In this document: one piece after another, positions 11,183-23,400 of the stretch
Numbering within the stretch: the first letter of the stretch is position 1
How the letters are laid out: each line of letters begins with the position of its first letter
Assembly (NCBI RefSeq): GCF_937616625.2
Contig: NC_065571.1
Span: 31,159,379 to 31,223,378 of the forward strand
DNA length: 64,000 bases
Direction of reading: 5' to 3'
Source of the DNA: Mercurialis annua
Lineage: Eukaryota; Streptophyta; Magnoliopsida; Malpighiales; Euphorbiaceae
Made by a program: the position numbers and the translations under genes
Notes under the pieces: generated by a model
What the model was told of the DNA's origin: nothing
Databases searched by the model: none
What the model saw: only the letters and a program-made list of their open reading frames with translations

Positions 11183-13325
11183 ATGGACCTAAATCCTTGG
11201 CTTTTTACGGAAGACGGGATAGTGCGGTAGGAATGGGGGGGGGAAGAAGTAAGCTGGCTAGCGGGGAGTTGGTAGTCTTTTAAGGATATCACACTACTTG
11301 CCTTGCACTTTGTAATTAATTTATTCTAAGGAACTAATAGTCTCGAGTGAAAGGAGAGCAGAGATTTGAAGGTAGTCGCTCGAACGAAGTGAGAGGATCG
11401 AAAGTTCTCAGGATGGAAAGAAGTACGCAAGAAAGTCAACTATCCTTTCAAGGGAAGTCAAACTTGACGATCCTTTGATCAGCTCTGGGAGCCTATGCTT
11501 GGCTTGATCTTTTATTTGAGCCTAATCCTCATTTCTTGCCCTATCGAACCGATTATTTCATAACCCTTGAGAAGAAGGTAAAAAAGCAAGAAGGAACGAC
11601 TATTATATATAGGGATCACCGGCTCACAGTACCTAAATATATTCCTAACTCCTTTTTGCATAGGAAGAAATTTAGCATTGGCTTTTCGATAGCACAAGTA
11701 CAGGTCTGGTGGGCATAACTGAGACCTCCCATCCATACATGGAGAAAGGGACGGGAAGAGCCTATTTCTTTAATGTCCGCGGGTATCTTCTACTTCCTGA
11801 AAGAGGTTAGGACAGCCAAATCCTCTCTTTAAGGCACCTAGGATTAGTACTATTGGCCATTACCAGTGGATGGATGCGGCATATCTAGGACTTTTTTTGG
11901 ACAAAAAGAAAAGCAGGATATCAAAACCTTTTCAATACCATCTTTTCCGAAAGAGGTTCTTATGGGCATCTTCGATGACAAGTCGAAAGCGCTAAGATTG
12001 GTAATGCTGTTGAAAGATGAATCCTCCTCGTGTGCGTGGCTAGCCGAACTATGGATTCTTCCGATAGAGCAGCAGATTCTCTAAGACATTTGGCACTAGA
12101 TAGACGCTTCTAAGGCAATGAGTCATAACCATCCTTCTTCTTCTGAGATGCCGAGAATAGACTCTTTGCCGGAAGACTTAAAGCATTCTGCGTGACTTCT
12201 TTACGGCTATTGAAGAAGCTTTTAAAGAAGTAATTCGCCCTTATATTCTTTCTAGCTGAATATAAGGGGCAAGACTTCCCCTTCCCAAACTAGTAGTAGG
12301 TCTGCTGCACTCCTCCTCGTCTAAGCAGTCTTTTGACTCCCACCTCTCCTTCCTTTGATCGCCTTGCTTTTGACCTTTAGCCTCTTTTCCGATCTCAGAG
12401 CCTATTGTTTTAGCCCTGCTTTGCCCATCTCCCTTTACTACTCTTCCAGTTCCTCGTGGACCAGACGCAGACAAGGAAAAAAAGAGAATCTCGAGGTCTA
12501 GAAAGATCTCTTTTATCTAGAGCCCTATAAGCTAAAGAAACCTATCTATTATCATTAGCCAACCTTACCTATTTTGACTACTCTTCGATTCTTTATGCTC
12601 ACGATATCGTCTGATAAAATGTATATTTAGACAAGACGGCACTAGGACTATGGGAGCAAAGACTATACTTATTACCTCCTAACTCTAAAGAAAGGCTTTT
12701 ATTTTAATTAAAGCATTCTTACTTTCTTAACTCATATAATGCAGCTAGAAAGAATAGATTCAATAGTAGGGAATATGGCTTAGCCGCTTCAAAGGAATTA
12801 TTGGCATAAGATAAGGGAAACGAATTATCTCTGCCTTCTCGCTCCAAATATGTAAGGTTTAACGCTAACGCCCTTACGGTCTTAACTCTGTCTCTTCCTC
12901 AGAATCAAGCTTTCCGATAAAAGTTTCAAGCCGGATCCCAAACCTAATAGGAATTGCAAAAAGGTACGTAGTCGCTTATGCAAAGCTTAAGGAAAAAACT
13001 CCCTTTCACTTCGTTCGAGACTTTCAGTTCCTCTCAATCATCGTCTTTGAGACCCGAAAATGCGCTTCTTAACTGGACTAGGACAGCTGGAAGAGCAGTG
13101 GATGCTAGAACTGGTTCAAGGGCTAGGAGTGAAAGTTAGGCTGTCTAAGATGTGAGCTCAGCTCTGCGAATTGCGCCTTTCTAGCTAATAAAACCTCTTC
13201 GATCAATCCCAACATTAGAACTCTGAGTTGTGGAACTACGACATATGTCCCTCCCGCTTATTCCCTAATAGTTGTTTTCGGAGGGCTGTCTGAACTCGGA
13301 TTGTCAGTCCTTTGAGAGACATAAT
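11183..13325. other. mitochondrial-type spacer, no gene seen
   Basis: No tRNA, rRNA or recognisable protein. Frames of 60-77 codons at 11512-11736, 11866-12084 and 12241-12474 match nothing I know. Base texture resembles the neighbouring mitochondrial-type DNA. Confidence 0.55.
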
Positions 13326-14925
13326 GTTACACCCTCAAATTAAAACATTATATACTCAAACATTTGTAACAAACATCACAAAATCCATTTAATATATGTT
13401 ATGTTCCGAGACAAAAGTTTTAACTTATCGCATAGCCGTAACATTTAAACTATCTCACATCAAACACTTATACATAGCTTTATACAATAACTCTTAGTAC
13501 AAAAGTTTTGTTATCTATCTTATTCACATAAACACTTCAAAATATGCACGTGCAATGAACTCTCCATTGGCCCATCTGAAACCTCTATCAGATGCAAATG
13601 TCGACTCAATGCAACTCTTTGTATACTGAAAAAAAAAAACGCAGAGGGGTGAGCCCGCAACTCAATAAGCAAATAGATGTATGCATACTAAATATACACA
13701 TTCATAAGCATTCCAAGTAGCTAAAATATAACTCAAACAATTATCCATTCAACATAAGCAATAACCACAACAAACATAGTAATCCAATGTTCAATTCAAA
13801 CCAAACATATTCTCACATTTTCAATCAACATCAAGCTTATAGAAGGATATTCAATCATGCGCATAAATCTCATGTTGGCCCAAATCGCCATATAGGCAAC
13901 CAACATACATTATTGGCCCAAATCGCCCTTTAGGCAACCAATAACACTCAATCTCACGTCGTTGGCCCGAATCGCCATTTTAGGCAACCAACGACTATCT
14001 CAATTCTCATTGAATATCCAAACATAAGCATGACATGATTCTCAAAACCAAAACATAACTTACACCAATAATTCAACCATAATTCGCAAGCGCATTTACG
14101 TCTCAAATCAACACACACTTGTAATTTCAAACAAACGTATATACCAAGTATAACACTATCTATTCACTTACTCAATTCACCGAGTCTCAAACCCGTGAAG
14201 TTCCAGGATTGTCCGTCGTATTACCTTCTTGTCTATAAGTACCTATTCACATATACAATCTCAATTCATTCACAAAGTAAAACTATTTTGATAATTTACA
14301 TAAAGAAATAAACTAGGAACCATAACCCCTTTTCCTAGGCAGATTATGTGCCATGACTTCAAATAGGTACTACTCCTAACTCAAACATCATTTATATATA
14401 CTATTGATATGAGTCATGTACATTGGAGTCTAGTTTCATTTCCAATTGGAAGAACATCAATTGGATTAGAATAAATCAGATTATGCACATTACAACACCA
14501 CTAGGTTAAACTGTCTAGATAGATTATACAATTAAATGTTTCTTCCTTATTCACAATCCAAATGACAGAATTAGTCTTTTCTCAAAACTTAAAAGTTTTA
14601 TTTAACATTCTAATGCATCCACATAAACAAGAATGGCATCAATTGGACATGTATAACGCATTTTATCAATTTCACAAGTAGCTAATGTTGCCGCCATAGT
14701 TTTACAAAGTAGGCATAACATATACCCAGTATTGAAATTGATCCACAGATTAATATAAACACAATTTGGCAAAACCCTTCGATTAAGTTATAGGTATATG
14801 AGTCTAGAAAAGATACCAAAAATAACTAACTCAATTAGATCTCTAAACAATGAGATATGCAAGTTTTGGTCATACCCTATCAGGCTGTACAGGCAGACCG
14901 AACTACAAAATGGTATGGAGGACTT
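13326..14925 (-). mobile_element. AT-rich LTR-like insertion (probable gypsy LTR, partial)
   Basis: The left edge starts TGTTACACCCTC. Read on the minus strand this is GAGGGTGTAACA, an expected 3' terminus of a plant gypsy LTR ending in CA. The interior is far more AT-rich than the flanks, has no coding potential, and includes a CTCACCCCTCTGCG stretch and three hairpin repeats (13872-13995). The right limit is uncertain: texture changes near 14925, and no matching TG start or target duplication was found. Confidence 0.5.
13872..13995. repeat. three hairpin repeats with covarying arms
   Basis: Units at 13872-13906, 13910-13944 and 13958-13995 share a core (CCC(A/G)AATCGCC and TAGGCAA). They are bounded by perfect but different inverted arms: ATGTTGG/CCAACAT, TTATTGG/CCAATAA and GTCGTTGG/CCAACGAC. 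Both sides of each arm change together, so pairing is preserved while sequence drifts. Confidence 0.9.
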
Positions 14926-15199
14926 TCTTTATCCCCGGTTGGTAATACTCAAACAAAGGATTTCCCTTCCTTCTATCCAAAAAAATCCAGAAGAACAGCG
15001 TGGATTACAGTCTATGAAGAGACAGAGCATTGATAGTTGCGTGAATTCTTTTTTGCCCTCGCCTTCTCTCTACTGGAAGCCCTATAATTGAATATAAGTG
15101 GAGACGGGAAACATTAGGTGTCCTTTTTATTTAGAAGGAAGAGTCGAGGGAAGCCTGCCAAAATGTCATAAGAATAAAGGATCTAAGCATAGGTAGCAA

Positions 15200-15570
15200 T
15201 CATTTTTGAATTTCTTTTAATTACCTTTCGTAGGAAAATGATCCCATAAAAAAAGAAATTGTAATGTACGAAATTAAATAAAAAAGACTAAACTCATAAA
15301 AAAAAGATAGACCGATCGTTTGAGTCGTTCCAATTCATTGATTTAAGCTAGTATAGATATCAAAAAAAGACGGGAGCGCCGTTTTCGCAAATATGAATAG
15401 ATTAGTAGAGATGGTCGAGTGATTTAAGGCGTAGCATTGGAACTGCTATGTAGGCTTTTTTTTACCGAGGGTTCAAATCCCTCTCTTTCCGTACCTTCAC
15501 CTAATTCACCAACGTTACCGACCTCAATGTAAAAACAATGGATAGGCAAATTTTTTATTTCATCTGAGAA
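15200..15570 (+). other. plastid-derived fragment around trnS-GGA
   Basis: The tRNA at 15405-15491 matches plastid trnS-GGA, and its flanks (A-rich upstream; TACCTTCACCTAATTCACCAA downstream-type sequence) look like plastid spacer. Plastid inserts are common in plant mitochondrial DNA. The limits are approximate. Confidence 0.55.
15405..15491 (+). tRNA. trnS-GGA: tRNA-Ser(GGA), plastid-derived, degenerate
   Basis: This 87-nt class II tRNA has the anticodon GGA in a TTGGAAC context, a long variable arm and a T arm GGGTTCAAATCCC. Compared with the plastid gene as I recall it, GGCCGAG became GGTCGAG and GTTCGAA became GTTCAAA, the latter a CpG to CpA change. Position 2 is T opposite C, breaking one acceptor-stem pair. 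It is probably a pseudo-tRNA, though only point damaged. Confidence 0.85.
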
Positions 15571-15699
15571 ATCCAAAAAAAAAAGTCGAAGCCTAGCAAG
15601 GATAGGGAAGGCAGTATCCTAAGATCTGCGAGAAGTGGTACTTTAAAAGAGAGCCACTTCGTAAGCGAATAGCTACTGCACATGCCGTAGTAACCCAGG

Positions 15700-16020
15700 G
15701 CTGGATTTGTCCCTTGATTCCATCAGCCTCTTAGTTTTTTCTTATCAGAGGCAATACTCCGGACAGATTCAGCTCACCAAACTCTCTTGGCTTCATCATC
15801 AGCTGCTCCTTTGGTCACAGGTTCTACTCCTACTCCTCATTATTTTGAGGTACGTCGCTCCTCTCTTATCTCTCTTCCTCCTGATCATCTCACATATGAT
15901 TCTTTTCCTCTTCCCATTTTTTTGCCTTTCTGTTCATTCCATTGTTGAGCCTTAATCTGATTCTGAAGTTGCATCTCAGTCATGTTGGAAAGAAGCCATG
16001 CAGGAAGAACTACTCAATAT
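15700..16020 (+). mobile_element. Ty1/copia pol scrap (start of the reverse transcriptase domain)
   Basis: Across frames the translation includes RRSSLISLPPDHLTY and, near 15940-16010, a SDSEVASQSCWKEAMQEEL string. Together they resemble the region just before and at the start of the copia RT domain, where plant elements have an R-x-S-R linker and W-x-x-AM-x-x-EL. Frames change at least once and stops follow at 16030. It is a short dead fragment of nuclear-type sequence. Confidence 0.55.
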
Positions 16021-17217
16021 ATATAATATATAAAAAAGGATTTAAAACCTCGCTTTAGTAGTTAAGTAGCTTCTTTTCTTCTTATGCCATGAGTAAAGCC
16101 AGCCGCTTATCGTTTATCAGGATCTGACGACAGACGAATCGTTTATTGGTTCAGGTCGATTCGCTTGACTTGTTGGTTGAGGGGGTGCTAATCCGCTAAG
16201 AAAAAATGAAAAAAAATCGAGAGCGGACAGAGATGAAAGGCCTTATACGATGGGGAGATCGATCCTATACCTTTTGACGAATTAAGAGGCTTCTTTGTCT
16301 CTAACAGAGCAGGTCCCTTGCTTGGTGGCTCTGGAGTATGTTCTTCGACTAGATCAATAGCATTGATTGGATCGGGAATGGTGCCATTTCACTATAGTCC
16401 ATTAATCAACAACGGATAAAGACTCTTTGACTAAGACATTGCCTTTCAAGTAGAGCGTCTTGTCCCGCCTACTCGTTAGCAAGTGCCTAGGTCCCGTACG
16501 GCAGCTCTCAAGCGACAGTCCCTGTTTCCTTATTCGTACCCCGTTATAGAAAGGAGGGACCCATAGAGAGAGAGAGCTAGTTGGATATCGGTTTAAAGTT
16601 ACTTGAAAGCCTGCTATTGTCATCAAGTAAAGTCTGTACTCGTCTGCACTTGAAGCTTGAAGACTTATCATAGGGTTTTCTTTATCTTGTCAGAAAGAAC
16701 CATCATGCATGTGTTAAGCATAACACTACCCTTACTTCATTTCATATCTAGGAAATAAGATTGACTATAAATAAACTTAGGGCTCTTCGCTACACCCCTT
16801 AGACGGATCTTGCATCCGCTCTTTCCTAATTATTATATCCAAAATATGCAATGATGAAGATGGAGTAATCCCTCTTAACCAGAGGAATAAGTCTCCTTCC
16901 TCAAATATCATTGCAGAGACTGCGGACGATTCTGCGCATCTATATGGAGAAAAGCCTATTCTTCCTAGTTATCCTAGCTGTTCTCTGAATCATCGCCTAT
17001 CTTACAGAGCATCGTCTTAAGACGCCATATATATCTCATATTCCGAGGCAGGTGTTAATTGCGAGTACTATAGGAGCATTGGTGGGGGGTTTTCTCTTAA
17101 GAATAAAGAAGACGAATATAATTCATGTGAAATGATAGGTTTTTCTCTCCTTTTTGTAGCTTTAGGGTGGTTGTTGTGGACTCACTTGCCCAGACCTAGG
17201 AGAAGGGATGTGTTTTG
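16021..17217. other. spacer, no gene seen
   Basis: Mixed sequence left of the gypsy element. A minus-strand frame at 16402-16671 is not recognised. A plus-strand frame from 17132 (starting MIGFSLLFVALGWLLW, one membrane-like segment) runs into the element and is cut by it at 17222. Confidence 0.5.
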
Positions 17218-17222
17218 GGTAT
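17218..17222. repeat. target-site duplication GGTAT, left
   Basis: GGTAT immediately precedes the left LTR and is repeated at 26813-26817 immediately after the right LTR. A 5-bp duplication is the length made by Ty3/gypsy integrases. Confidence 0.93.
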
Positions 17223-17643
17223 TGATGGTTTTGATGATCGTCTTTGTCACTATTGTCGCTGAGCTCCCACCTGCTAAGATTAACAAGTTAGAAGGATTCG
17301 AGCCGGTGTTGGCTCGAACACCCTCTGATGCCTAAGTCAGTCTCCGATGAGGTCTCAGTGAGAGTAGTAATGAGAAGTAAATATGAGAGTTACCTGGCTT
17401 AGGCTTCGTCTATATATACATTACATAGTCTTTGTATCCTAGTAGGATTGTTTCTCTATTGGTTTCAGTTATCTCTTTGAGATTTGCCTCTATCCCTGAT
17501 CTTAAGGGATTTCGGTGTTATCTTGATATCTTCAGCTGTTATAGCTGCGTACTGGGTCAGGGACCTGAATAGATCGGTCTCTGGGTCAATATTCAGGGCC
17601 GTTGTAGTGAGTCTTGTCCCTTGTTCTGGTCCTTTATCCATCA
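17223..17643 (-). repeat. 3' LTR of the gypsy element
   Basis: 421 bp, bounded by TGATGG and CCATCA, identical in extent to the copy at 26392-26812. Differences from that copy, counted by eye: nine substitutions, no indels. Confidence 0.95.
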
Positions 17644-17655
17644 TTAGTCCCTCCC
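17644..17655 (-). other. polypurine tract
   Basis: On the minus strand GGGAGGGACTAA directly precedes the 3' LTR. A purine-rich stretch at this place primes plus-strand DNA synthesis in LTR retroelements. Confidence 0.7.
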
Positions 17656-18074
17656 GAAAAACAGTTTTGTCAAGTATTTATGCTTGTTTGTGTGACTGTT
17701 CGTTGGGGTAGTTATTTTGTTGGGCTTGGTTTTCGGCTTACTTACTTTAGAAGGAGCTTCCTGGGCCCAACCCGTCGTCTTTACTTGGGCGCTTATGGAG
17801 CTGGTTTAATTTTTGAAATTTCAAAATTGTAATCTTTCGAAATTCCCTGGACTTCCGCCTGTCGCCACGTTTCGCGTAGGTAACCGCTTAACGGTTCTCT
17901 AGCTGTTTCTTTAAATGCTCTTTTCAATTTTCCTTTTTCTCTTTTAACTGCTCCTTCTTCCTTCTCTGATCTGCTCTTGCTTCGACTTCATTTCCTCCTA
18001 TCTTTGGTTGTTTTCTTCCTCCTTTTATCAGGTAAATTCCTCTTTTCTGCTTTATTGGTAGTGTAATTGATTCA

Positions 18075-20152
18075 ATGCCTCGGACTAGGTCTTCTGTCTC
18101 TCTTCCCTCATCCGGTACGGCTGTAGAGTATAGGAACTCACTTGATACGTTTACCTCCAATGTTGATAGAGAGACCTTGGCTGAATTCCATGAAGAGTAT
18201 GGTATTCCTCTTAGCTATTCTCTTTATGTCTGCGGTTCTCGAGTTGCTGCTAACACCTTCGTCGGTGACGGAATAGTTATCGTCTATAAGGAGCAGTTGC
18301 GTTGTGGCTTGCGTTTTCCTTTAGATCCTCTGATCAAAGCCTTTATTGTAGATTATCAAGTTCCTCTGGTTCAAATCCACCCTAATGCCATTAGAACTCT
18401 TTGTTGCTTCGTTGAGTTGTCTCACAAACGGGGCTTAGTTCCTTCTCTAGGTCTCCTTAGCCAACTGTTCTTCGTGTCTCGTCGCAACAATGAATTTTAT
18501 GTTCGTTTAGTTGCTCATAGGGGTAAGAGGGTAGTTGAAGGTCTCCCTAAGATCACTAAACGTTGGCAGCGGTCGTTTTTTGTTGTCAGTCATGATGAAG
18601 CTTTTGTTGATTTTCCTACTGAGTGGGTTGATGATGCAGCCTCGTTGGCTTTCTCTCCCTTTCTGCTACTGAGTTGGAGGTCATAGATTGCCTTGTTGAT
18701 GATACCAAAAGTTGTATGTATGATTGCTGTGATTTAGTAGATAAATACCTTCTGCGAGAGTTTCCTCATCTTGAGTTGCCCCTTCGTGCTGTGACTGAGG
18801 GTCCTCTAGAGAGTGAGGGTACCTTATCTCAATCTTGCTATAATTCTCCTACTGCGTCTTATGTAGATTTGACTGCCTCTCATGGTATGCTTCAATTTGT
18901 CTCGTTTTCTTTTACTTGATGTTTATTCATCCTTTGATTCTTTTGTTTTTGGCAAATGCAGACATGGGTGATAACTATCTTGATTCGTTGAAATTGTCCT
19001 TTGATGAAGATGTCCCTGTGATTACTGGGGTTGTTCCAGCGTCTACTTCTCTTCCTCCCAAGCCTGTGGTGAAGTTGGAGAAGTCCATGGATACCGCCCT
19101 GGCTGCCCCTTCTGCGAAAAAGAACCGTGATGGTCGTGACAAGGCCAAACAGGGCTCCGCCAAGCGTTTGAAAACGAACCTGGATGCTTGCCCCAGTCCC
19201 AGGGAGTGGTTGGAGCGAAACATGGACAATGTGACTGTGACCTCTCCTGGTATTGCGTCTCTTTTCTCGCAGTTTGTTCATTTTCCTCGGGATATGGAGT
19301 CCTGGACAAATCTCTCAGAAGGTGACGCCTGTGACCGGGTTGACATCGCTTTGCTTCAGGTTTGAAATAATTCCCTCCTTGTTGTCATTTTCTTTCTTCT
19401 TCTTCTCTGTTTTTGTTTAGTTGTTTATTTGTACTGTGTTCTGACAGCTTTTGCAAGGGAATGTTCTGATGCGTCGTCACCGAGATGAGATGGTCTCATT
19501 GAGTCACAAGCATGAAAAGGAGATGGCCTCCCTTCGGGCAACTGCGGCTGCGGAGAAGGTCAGGTTGTCCAAGCTGAGTCAGACGGCTGCTGATCGTCTG
19601 AAAATTATGGAGAAAAAGGTCTCTGATCGTGAGAATGCTCTGATGGAATTAAGGCTGTCATATGACAAGTTGTTGCAGGAGCAGAGAAATAGCAAGCAAG
19701 ATGCTAATGTGTACGTAAGCGGGTGCTTGACTGACTTCTGCTCTACCGTCATTAAAATTGTGCGTGCAGATTACCCAGAGTATGATATAAGCAAGTTTCT
19801 GTCCATTGATCTTCGTGCGCTGGGTCAGCGTGTTGCGGCCAAGGTGGCTGCGAAGAAAGCAGGGCGGAGTGTCTCTCCTATTCTTCTGTCGGATGTAGTT
19901 AATGATGGGGCTATTGATGCGATAGGATCCGAGGAGAATGTCAAAGGTGCTGAGGAGAAGGAAGTGACGCCTTCTTCTGGAGTTCTTGCTGGGAATGAGG
20001 TAGCTGCGCTGTCTACTGAGTTTATCCCCGACGTTGAAGCTAGTGCCTCAGACCAAGGGCTGGGTGACGTGGACCCAATTGACGTTTTGCTTCCCGTAGG
20101 AGATGTGGTTGGTCCAAAGGAGGGAGCGACCCTGCCAGAGGAAGATGTATAG
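18075..20152 (+). CDS. antisense extra ORF of the gypsy element (Transposase_28-like, three exons)
   Basis: It runs opposite to gag-pol, between pol and the 3' LTR. Exon 1 starts MPRTRSSVSLPSSG; its segment with LRFPLDPLIKAF, QIHPNAIRTLCCFVEL and RWQRSFFVV resembles the plant 'putative gypsy type transposon' domain (Transposase_28, PF04195). One frame break lies near 18655. Exon 1 ends at 18894, intron 1 is 18895-18961 (67 nt), exon 2 is 18962-19359, intron 2 is 19360-19447 (88 nt) and exon 3 runs to the stop at 20152. Both introns are GT-AG and keep phase (S-H-D-M and Q-L-L-Q junctions). Exon 3 begins with a charged coiled-coil segment (DEMVSLSHKHEKEMASL). Its function in Tat elements is unknown. 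The single frameshift could be real or an error. Confidence 0.8.
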
Positions 20153-20489
20153 GCCGTGTGTTTGGCCGTTTTGTTTTTGTTTCTTGCTACTTGTTAGGTA
20201 GCTTTTGTACGTATTTGGAGAGTCTTTTATAGTAGACTCCCTTCTTTTGGTTAACTGAACAATTTGCATTTTCATATTTTTAAGTATTGGCGATTGGTTG
20301 CTTAGTCGTCTTGTTGCGTCATATACTTTGATTGCGCTCCTTCTTTTTTTTATGAAAAGATGTGTAGCTTCGTCCTGCGTCTTCGTCATACTACTGGTTC
20401 GACTCTTGTGGTTGCCATAAGTAGCAGAATAAATTAAATGAAGTAAAAAGAAAAGAAGTAATTTTATTCATGAATGGTGGTTACATCTT

Positions 20490-23400
20490 TTACTGAAGGT
20501 ATAGCTTCAGATTTTCAACATTCCAAGTCCGGGGTAATGGAGTCCCATCTAGGTGAGCTATTTTGTATGCTCCCTTGCCGACTACTGCTACTACGCGATA
20601 TGCACCGTCCCAGTTGGCTTCTAATTTTCCAACTCCGGCGGCTCCTCTTCCAATTTCTGACTTCTTCAGGACTAAGTCTCCTTCTTCAAATTTCCTTTCT
20701 TTGACTCGGGCGTTGTGGTACTTGGCCATTTTCCTGCGATATGCCTTAGCTCGGACTGCTACCTTCTGTCTTCTTTCTTCGAGGAGGTCTAGGCATAGCC
20801 TCAGGGACTCCTCGTTGCGGTCTTCGTCTAAGACCTGAACTCGTAAGGTCGGCATCCCAAGTTCTACTGGGAGAACAACTTCGGTGCCATACGTGAGGCG
20901 AAATGGGGTTTCCCCTGTTGCTTTTCTGGGGGTGGTTCAATAGGCCCAGATCACATGATAAAGCTCATCAATCCATCTCCCTTTTAAGTCTCCTAGCCTC
21001 TTCTTTATTCCAGAAAGGATGGTGCGATTGGTTACTTCTGTTAGTCCGTTGGTTTGCGGGTGTGCTACTGAGGAGAATTTTAAGAGAATTCCTAGCTCAA
21101 TGCAGAAATCTCTGAAGCTGGCGCAGTCAAATTGCTTCCCGTTGTCTGTGACTAGGGCATGTGGAGTGCCGAACCTGCTCATGACTTCGTTTGATAACCA
21201 CTTCTGGATTTTTTTACTTGTAATGGTGCTCATGGGTTGTACCTCTATCCATTTGGTGAAATGGTCGACTGCGACGACTATAAACTTCACTTGTCCTCTA
21301 GCTGGGACAAAAGGTCCCAGTATGTCTACTCCCCAAATCATGAAAGGCCAAGGGCTTCCAATAGTTGACTGGTAAGCGGCTGGGGTTCTGATTAGTGACC
21401 CAAACCTCTGGAATTTATCGCACTTCTTGACCATTTCTTCAACGTCTCTTTTCATCATGGGCCAGTAAAATCCTTGTAACATTGCTTTCCTGTATAGAGT
21501 GACTGCGCCATCGTGAGCTCCACATTCTCCTTCATGGATTTCCCGAAGGACGTAGCTTCCTTCTTCTAGTGATATGCATTTAGACCATGGGTGTGTGACT
21601 GAAGTCCGATACAGTGCTCCCTCTATTAGTGAGTAAACAGAGGAAATTCGAACTAGCTTAGCCGCCTCGGTGCGTCCTTCAGGTAGGACTCCGTCCGCCA
21701 AATATGCCACTATAGGTTGCATCCATGGATCAAGTACTGCGACTGGTAACACTTGCTGCTCCTCTACTATTGGTGTCATCCGTTCCTCCTTCATCTGGAG
21801 CGACACATATAGCTGGCTTTTCACTGCGGCTGCCTTGGCTATTGCGTCTGCTGTGGTGTTCTCTTCTCTGGGGATGGGTATTATTTCCCATTGTCCTCCG
21901 TTCTTTTCGATCTTATTGAGTTGTTCCTTCGCTCTTGCCATGTATTTCGCCATGTTTTGGTCATTGGTCTGGAATTGTCCCAGAACCTGGCTAGTGACTA
22001 GTTGGGAATCACTGTGGATTTTTAACTTTTCCGCCTTTACTTCTATCGCAATTTCGAGTCCTGTTAAGAGGGCCTCATATTCTGCTACATTGTTAGCATA
22101 TGGCAGAAATATTTGCTTGGGAAATGAATAAAACATGTTTGTACCTGCCACATTGTTGGTAGCCTTGAAGCTTAGGTGTACTGCGTACTCAATTGCGATT
22201 TTGTGAGGTCCTAATAGGACTATGCCTGCTCCGGCTCCTTGGTCACTGGAGGCTCCGTCTACGAATTGGTTCCATGTTAACTCCTCGGTTGCTGAGTCAC
22301 ATGGTTTCTCTGTCATCTCAGCCACGAAATCCGCGAGTGCCTGGGCTTACAAGGTGGTCCTTGGTTCGTACCTGATGTCGTGCTCTCCCAGTTGTACTGA
22401 CCAACTCACCAATCGTCCCGAAGTCTCAGGTCGATACAGTGCTTTCCTCAAAGGCTGGTTTGTGCGCACTATGACTGTGTGTCCTTGGAAATATGGTTTG
22501 AGCTTTTTGGTGGTTATGACAACGGCAAGTGCGAGTTTGTCTATGGTTGGGTAATTGAGTTCTGCTGCTTTTAGCGTTCTGCTTATGTAGTAGATTGGCC
22601 TTTGCTCCTCCTTTTCTTCCCGTACTAGTACTGAGGCGATAGTCTCTCTCCCTACCGATAAGTACAGGTACAGGTTCTCCCCGGCTACGGGCCTACTCAG
22701 TTGGGGCGGGTTAGTCAAGAATGACTTCAATTCTTCAAATGCGGCTTGGCAATCCTCATCCCATTTGAATTTGTTCATGTTTCGGAGCTGTTTGAAAAAC
22801 GGCAGGCATTTTTTGGCTGAGGAAGAAATGAAACGTCCCAGCGCCGTGACTCTGCCATTCAACTTCTGTACGTCCCTCACACTTTGGGGGGCCTTCATAT
22901 CCATCACTGCTTGGATCTTCTCCGGGTTTGCTTCTATTCCTCGTTGGCTAATCAGATAGCCTAGGAACTTCCCTGCTTTAACACCGAAAGCACATTTTGC
23001 CGGGTTGAGTTTCATTCCGAACTTGTTCAGGACTTTGAAGGTTTCTTCTAAGTCTTGGGCGTGTTCCTCTGCTGTCAGGCTTTTCACAATTATGTCATCA
23101 ACGTAGGCTTCTACATTCCTCCCCAGCTGGTCTTGGAACATGAAGTTGACCAGACGTTGATAGGTGGCTCCTGCGTTCTTTAATCCGAATGGCATGAATT
23201 TGTAACAGTACGTGCCTCGGTCTGTGACGAATGAAGTTTTCTCTTGATCCTTCTCTTCCATCGGTATTTGATGATACCCTTGCGCTGCGTCTATGAAGCT
23301 ATATAGGAGATAGCAGGCTGTTGAGTCCACTAACTGGTCTATGTTGGAGAGCGGTTAGCTGTCCTTTGGGCAGGCTTTGTTCAAATCTGTGAAATCGACG

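Noticed and set aside
13872..13995. CRISPR-like repeat array
   Set aside because: Only three units, no constant direct repeat with unique spacers, no cas genes, plant context; the pattern is a hairpin repeat in an LTR-like insert.
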